Shown one piece after another: positions 60,211-64,000 of a stretch of DNA of 64,000 bases (the stretch's first letter is position 1; each line of letters opens with the position of its first letter). Origin of the DNA: DATAES01 sp963721305. GTDB taxonomy: Bacteria > Actinomycetota > Acidimicrobiia > Acidimicrobiales > JACDCH01. The notes below the pieces were generated by a model. That model saw nothing but the letters and a program-made list of their open reading frames with translations. It ran no database searches and had not been told where the DNA came from. The stretch is taken from the NCBI GenBank assembly GCA_963721305.1, contig CAVRIR010000003.1, forward strand, positions 682,001 to 746,000, read 5' to 3'. The position numbers and the translations under genes are program-made.

Positions 60211-60359
60211 CACCTGCAAGACGCGAACTGTGGCACATCACGTGATGCTTCGGCGCAACTACGGAGAGTGCCCGCCCTCCGAGCTGATGATCGCAGACCG
60301 CGGGAGAGGGACTGCGCAACCTTGCCGCCGCCTGTTCCTCCGGAACGGGCGCGACTTCC
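60211..60359. other. 149-bp gap between GT2 and membrane protein genes
   Basis: The gap separates two minus-strand genes. I see no convincing reading frame, -10 hexamer near the downstream ATG, or strong hairpin in it. Confidence 0.4.
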
Positions 60360-61190
60360 TCAGTTCGCCTGCGGCAGCGGTCGGCTGGTGTAGGCGATGT
60401 CCCGTGCGAGCGCCTTCCAATGCTCCGCCGCCCACTGGCCGACGGCCCCGAGGCAGCGAAGCCGCTCGCCGCGGGGCAATGGAGCCCGTCGCACCACGGT
60501 GAGGTACCCGACCAGCAGCGACCAGTGAGGGACCCGTCCTCCCTGCTGGAGGCTGCCGGGATCGGATCGCTTGGAGCTGAGCGGCTCGTCCAACCATTGG
60601 AACCGGGTCCGCACGGCCAGGTCGCACAGCAACACGGTGTCGGACGACGGATAGTCGCCGAGCACGACGGTCTGCCGGAGGACACCGGCGCGGATGAGCC
60701 CGTATGTGGCGTCACTCGGACCACCGGTGGCGAGGATCTCTCGCATTCGGGCCGACGGTGGCTCCGCGCCGTCGAGTTCGATCGGGCGGCGATCGGCCTT
60801 GCCTACCGCGCAACACACCGCGACGTCAGGCCGCGCGTCGAGCTCGGTCACGAGCCGCTCCAGCATGTTGGGCTCGCACACCTCGTCGGGTGCCACCCAA
60901 CGGAAGTAATGACCACGCGCGAGCTCGAAGGTGAGATCGGCATTCCGCATCGCACCGATGTTCCTCGAGTTGCGGGAGTAGCGCACCCGCGGGTCTCGGT
61001 TCGCGAACCGCACGCAGATCTCCTCGGTGCGGTCAGTCGAGGCGTCGTCGGAGATGAGCAACTCGAAGTCCTCGAACGTCTGCGCCAGCAGCGACTCGAT
61101 CGACTCCTCGAGGAACTCGTCGCCGTCCCGGACGGGTAGCCCGATGCTCACCCGCGGCGGTGTCGGCGCCGTGCCCCTCCCCAGCTCCAT
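60360..61190 (-). CDS. Family 2 glycosyltransferase
   Basis: A 276-residue GT-A enzyme. The nucleotide-sugar fold begins RVSIGLPVRDGDEFLEESIESLL, followed by the SDDASTD motif near residue 48 and RNIGAMRNADL, typical of GT2. The DxD-like motif is VAPDEVCEPNML near 98. The C-terminal part is divergent, with YLTVVRRAPLPRGERL. No membrane segment is visible. It transfers a sugar from a nucleotide donor to an unknown acceptor. The ATG at 61190 is preferred because the Rossmann strand follows after a short leader. Confidence 0.85.
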   Translation of the reverse strand: MELGRGTAPTPPRVSIGLPVRDGDEFLEESIESLLAQTFEDFELLISDDASTDRTEEICVRFANRDPRVRYSRNSRNIGAMRNADLTFELARGHYFRWVAPDEVCEPNMLERLVTELDARPDVAVCCAVGKADRRPIELDGAEPPSARMREILATGGPSDATYGLIRAGVLRQTVVLGDYPSSDTVLLCDLAVRTRFQWLDEPLSSKRSDPGSLQQGGRVPHWSLLVGYLTVVRRAPLPRGERLRCLGAVGQWAAEHWKALARDIAYTSRPLPQAN

Positions 61191-61306
61191 GACGAGCCGG
61201 AACTGTAGGAGGTGCAACTGCAGCGCGGGGGTCGCCTCGACTGTGGTTGGCGACCACGGCGACCGAGCGACGCGAACCTGGGTGGGCGCACTGGTCCGGG
61301 CGGCGG

Positions 61307-63760
61307 TTACTGCGCAGCGAGCGCTATCGAGTAGCCGGTGCCGGCGGCGACCGAGTCCCAGTTGGTGGCGGTGCCGAGCCGGACCGGGCTCGCGTGGTTG
61401 TCGAAGGCCCAGGCCCACAGGGTGCCGTTGGTCTTGACCGCCACCGTGTGGGAGTTGCCGGCGGCCACTGTGGCCCAGTTGGTGGCGGTACCGACCTGGA
61501 CCGGGCTGGGATGAGCCTGAAAGTCAGTAGTGCCGAGGCCCAATTGCCCGGAGTAGTTCTGGCCCCAGGCCCACAGGGAACCGTTGGTCTTGATCGCCAT
61601 CGTGTGCGCGCGGCCGGCGGCCACCGTGGCCCAGTTGGTGGCGGTACCGACCTGGACTGGCGTGGACCGGTCGGTGGTGGTGCCGTCCCCGAGTTGCCCG
61701 GACACGTTCCAGCCCCAGGCCCACAGGGTCCCGTCGGTCCTGACCGCCACCGTGTGCTCTTGCCCGCCGGACACCGAGGCCCAGTTGGTGGCGGTGCCGA
61801 CTTGGGCGGGGCTGGCGTGGTTGGTGGTGGTGCCGTCGCCCAGTTGCCCGAAGTTGTTGCGGCCCCAGGCCCACAGGGTTCCGTCCGTCCTGACCGCCAC
61901 CGTGTGCTGGTAGCCGGCGGCGACCGAGGCCCAGTTGGTGGCGGTGCCGACTTGGGCCGGGCTGGCGTGGTTGGTGGTGGTGCCGTCGCCCAGTTGCCCG
62001 TTGGTGTTGTCGCCCCAGGCCCACAGGGTGCCGTCGGTCTTGATCGCGACCGTGTAGAAGTCGCCGGTGGCCACCGAGGCCCAGTTGGTGGCGGTGCCGA
62101 CCTGGGCCGGGACGGGATGAGCCTGAATGTTGTCAGCAGTGCCGTCGCCCAGTTGCCCGTAGCCGTTGTTGCCCCAGGCCCACAGGGTGCCGTCGGTCTT
62201 GATCGCCAGCGTGTGCGCGCGGCCGGCGGCCACCAAGGCCCAGCCGCTTACTCCGATGTCATATGGCGTCGGCCGGTTGGACTCGGAACCGTCGCCGAGA
62301 TCTCCCCAGCCGTTGTTGCCCCAGTCCCATATGGTGCCGTCGGTCTTGATCGCCACCGTGTGCTGGTCGCCGGCGGTGACGGAGGCCCAGTTGGTGTCGG
62401 TCCCGACCTGGGCGGGGCTGGCGTGGTTGGTGGTGGTGCCGTCGCCCAGTTGCCCGTAGCCGTTGTGGCCCCAGGCCCAGAGGGTGCGGTCGGTCTTGAT
62501 CGCCACCGTGTGCTGGTCGCCGGCGGTGACGGAGGCCCAGTTGGTGTCGGTGCCGACCTGGGCGGGGCTGGCGTGGTTGGTGGTGGTGCCGTCGCCCAGT
62601 TGGCCATTGCCGTTGTTGCCCCAGGCCCACAGGCTCCCGTCGGTCTTGATCGCCACCGTGTGAATGCCCCCCGCGGCCACGTTGGCCCAGTCGCTGGCGG
62701 TGCCGACCTGGACCGGGCTGGTCCGGCCGGTGGTGGTGCCGTCGCCGAGCTGCCCGGACGTGTTGAGGCCCCACGCCCACAGCGTCCCGTCGGTCTTGAT
62801 GGCCGTGGTGTGCGAGTCGCCGGCGTCCACTGAGGCCCAGTTGGTGGCGGTGCCGACCTGGGCGGGGCTGGCGTGGTTGGTGGTGGTGCCGTCGCCCAGT
62901 TGCCCGTTGGTGTTGGCGCCCCAGGTCCAGAGGGTCCCGTCGGTCTTGATGGCCGTGGTGTGCGAGTCGCCGGCGTCCACTGAGGACCAGTTGGTGGCGG
63001 TGCCGATCTGGACGGGCGTCGTCCGGGTGATGGTCGTGCCGTCACCCAGTTGCCCGCGGTCGTTGTTGCCCCAGGCCCACAGGCTCCCGTCGGTCCTGAC
63101 CGCCACCGTGTAGTAGTCGCCGGCAGATGCCGAAGCCCAGTTGGTGGCGGTGCCGACCTGGACGGGCGTCCGGTCGGTGGTGGTGCCGTCGCCCAGTTGG
63201 CCGTAGAAGTTGTACCCCCAGGCCCACAGAGTGCCGTCGGTCCTGACCGCGACCGTGTGGCCGAAGCCGCCCGCCACCGAGGACCAGTTGGTGGCGGTGC
63301 CGACCTGGTAGGGCGTCACGCGCCTTATGACCGAACCGTCGCCGAGCTGCGAGAAGGTGTTGTCGCCCCACCCGTACAACTCGAGAGGCCCCTGCGTCGG
63401 GGTGACCGGGTTGGACATGCCCGATTCCGCGCTGTCGTCGCCGTTCGCGTTGACCGCGTGCACGGTGAACGTGTAGGTCACACCGTTGGTCAGTCCGGTC
63501 ACTGTTTGCGTCGTCGTGGCCGAGTTGAACACCACCGGTGTCTGCCGCATGAACCCGATCCACGGCGTCACTACATAAGCCGTGATCGGTGCCGGGGCCG
63601 CCAGTGGCGGCTGCCATGACACCACCGCTTGCGCATTGCCGGGTGCGGCGGTCCCCATCGCCGGCGGCGGATCAGCCACGCATGCCGACAGCCCCAACGC
63701 CACCAGAGCGACGACCACCACGGCCATCGCAAGTCGCAGCGGCCTGACCGATCCTGCCAT
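61307..63760 (-). CDS. Lipoprotein with a fibronectin type III domain and 14 RCC1 repeats
   Basis: An 817-residue surface protein. A lipoprotein signal ends in the lipobox LGLSAC near residue 26. Residues 35-125 form a fibronectin type III domain (AVVSWQPPLAAPAPITAYVV, YTFTVHAVNANGDD). The remainder consists of 14 RCC1-type repeats of about 50 residues, each with VGTATNWASV, HTVAVKTDGTLWAWG and GQLGDGTTT. Fourteen repeats would fill two seven-bladed propellers. Bacterial RCC1 proteins are mostly surface or adhesion proteins of unknown ligand. The ATG at 63760 is chosen because the signal peptide follows directly; the frame is open upstream to 63883. Confidence 0.88.
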   Translation of the reverse strand: MAGSVRPLRLAMAVVVVALVALGLSACVADPPPAMGTAAPGNAQAVVSWQPPLAAPAPITAYVVTPWIGFMRQTPVVFNSATTTQTVTGLTNGVTYTFTVHAVNANGDDSAESGMSNPVTPTQGPLELYGWGDNTFSQLGDGSVIRRVTPYQVGTATNWSSVAGGFGHTVAVRTDGTLWAWGYNFYGQLGDGTTTDRTPVQVGTATNWASASAGDYYTVAVRTDGSLWAWGNNDRGQLGDGTTITRTTPVQIGTATNWSSVDAGDSHTTAIKTDGTLWTWGANTNGQLGDGTTTNHASPAQVGTATNWASVDAGDSHTTAIKTDGTLWAWGLNTSGQLGDGTTTGRTSPVQVGTASDWANVAAGGIHTVAIKTDGSLWAWGNNGNGQLGDGTTTNHASPAQVGTDTNWASVTAGDQHTVAIKTDRTLWAWGHNGYGQLGDGTTTNHASPAQVGTDTNWASVTAGDQHTVAIKTDGTIWDWGNNGWGDLGDGSESNRPTPYDIGVSGWALVAAGRAHTLAIKTDGTLWAWGNNGYGQLGDGTADNIQAHPVPAQVGTATNWASVATGDFYTVAIKTDGTLWAWGDNTNGQLGDGTTTNHASPAQVGTATNWASVAAGYQHTVAVRTDGTLWAWGRNNFGQLGDGTTTNHASPAQVGTATNWASVSGGQEHTVAVRTDGTLWAWGWNVSGQLGDGTTTDRSTPVQVGTATNWATVAAGRAHTMAIKTNGSLWAWGQNYSGQLGLGTTDFQAHPSPVQVGTATNWATVAAGNSHTVAVKTNGTLWAWAFDNHASPVRLGTATNWDSVAAGTGYSIALAAQ
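61330..63400. repeat. Tandem DNA repeats, about 150-bp period
   Basis: The RCC1 modules are highly similar at the DNA level, for example around 62341-62400 and 62491-62550. Most units are 150 bp, and a few are 156-159 bp. Blocks such as GTGCCGTCGCCCAGTTG and GCCCAGTTGGTGGCGGT recur many times. Such sequence can recombine and change repeat number, and it is hard to assemble from short reads. Confidence 0.8.
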
Positions 63761-63911
63761 CGCCAGCCCCCCCCAAGTCTGCGGCCCCTGCACCATACGC
63801 CGTGACCAAACACGCCCGCGGCGCCGCACAAGATATCGGCACCCCTCTGTCAACAGCGGGGTCGCATTCACGATCTGCGCCACACCGCGGTCCCGTAGTG
63901 GATCGCACGTG

Positions 63912-64000
63912 GTGGCTCGTGTCGATGTGTTCGTCGAGTCCGCGTCGCTGCCGTCGGATGACGACGGATCCCGCTGGGTTCCACCGGGTTTTCGCGGGGT
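63912..64000 (+). CDS. Possible 5' end of a gene running out of the window
   Basis: A GTG at 63912 opens a frame (ARVDVFVESASLPSDDDG) that stays open to the window edge. It is divergent from the RCC1 lipoprotein across about 150 bp. There is no clear -10 hexamer or ribosome site, and 29 codons are too few to identify it. The 63761-63911 stretch shows no other gene. Confidence 0.25.
   Translation, partial: MARVDVFVESASLPSDDDGSRWVPPGFRG

Noticed and set aside
61247..62833. Long open frame on the plus strand opposite the RCC1 gene
   Set aside because: It is a shadow of the repeated, GC-rich RCC1 modules. It encodes a low-complexity Gly/Pro/Val pattern, while the minus strand gives a signal peptide, FnIII domain and clear RCC1 repeats.
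61330..63400. Regularly spaced repeats as a possible CRISPR array
   Set aside because: The period is about 150 bp, the repeats are coding and similar throughout, and there are no unique spacers or cas genes.
1..64000. tRNA, rRNA, insertion sequences, prophage or toxin-antitoxin genes
   Set aside because: I looked for these and saw none that could be supported.

Overview
The window is strongly GC-rich, and its gene content points to an Actinomycetota chromosome, most likely class Acidimicrobiia (inference). The signs are an F420-type LLM flavoenzyme, a 13E12/DUF222-type HNH protein, a DUF2510 protein, a mycothiol-dependent maleylpyruvate isomerase-like protein, a HAD-acyltransferase fusion, an aminotransferase-Ald pair and frequent GTG starts. 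I see no rRNA, tRNA, CRISPR array, insertion sequence or prophage. About 60 genes are packed tightly, with many ATGA or GTGA overlaps.

Layout. 0-10 kb: oxidoreductases, a PAP2 phosphatase, LLM and hemolysin III genes back to back, two alpha/beta hydrolases, an HNH protein and a sulfatase. 9.6-16.5 kb: a nucleotide-sugar epimerase, a Tat/DUF4331 trio, an ABC-2 exporter, and a cytochrome c with a DUF6529 membrane protein. 16.4-20.5 kb: a complete zinc/manganese ABC importer with a divergent Fur-family regulator. 20.5-35 kb: an alpha-beta fused 2-oxoacid dehydrogenase E1, threonine dehydratase, M20 peptidase, carboxylesterase, acyl-CoA dehydrogenase, quinone oxidoreductase, citrate synthase, carboxyltransferase, LysR, and a HAD/AGPAT fusion. 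35-39 kb: HD protein, aconitase and divergent GntR. 39.7-46.3 kb: a five-gene lipid-type cluster (acyltransferase, LarA-like protein, medium-chain dehydrogenase, acyl-CoA reductase/HAD fusion, divergent TetR). 46-54 kb: ddl and murF (divergent), MFS, alanine dehydrogenase, aminotransferase, hydroxyacid dehydrogenase, J-domain protein. 54-64 kb: mostly cell-surface genes: a secreted multidomain protein, a zinc-ribbon protein, a GT-C-like membrane protein, GT2, and a lipoprotein with 14 RCC1 repeats.

Two window-wide patterns stand out. First, at least 13 genes have a TANNNT hexamer ending 6 or 7 nt before the start codon and no Shine-Dalgarno sequence, which is the signature of leaderless mRNAs. 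Second, ten genes are broken only by single-base gains (27 in total, no losses). Seventeen are in aconitase and two in the neighbouring GntR gene, while the encoded proteins otherwise look intact. Local consensus error is the likeliest cause, but the clustering deserves a check. Several 5' gene remnants (patatin, GNAT, VOC) also end abruptly against intact neighbours.
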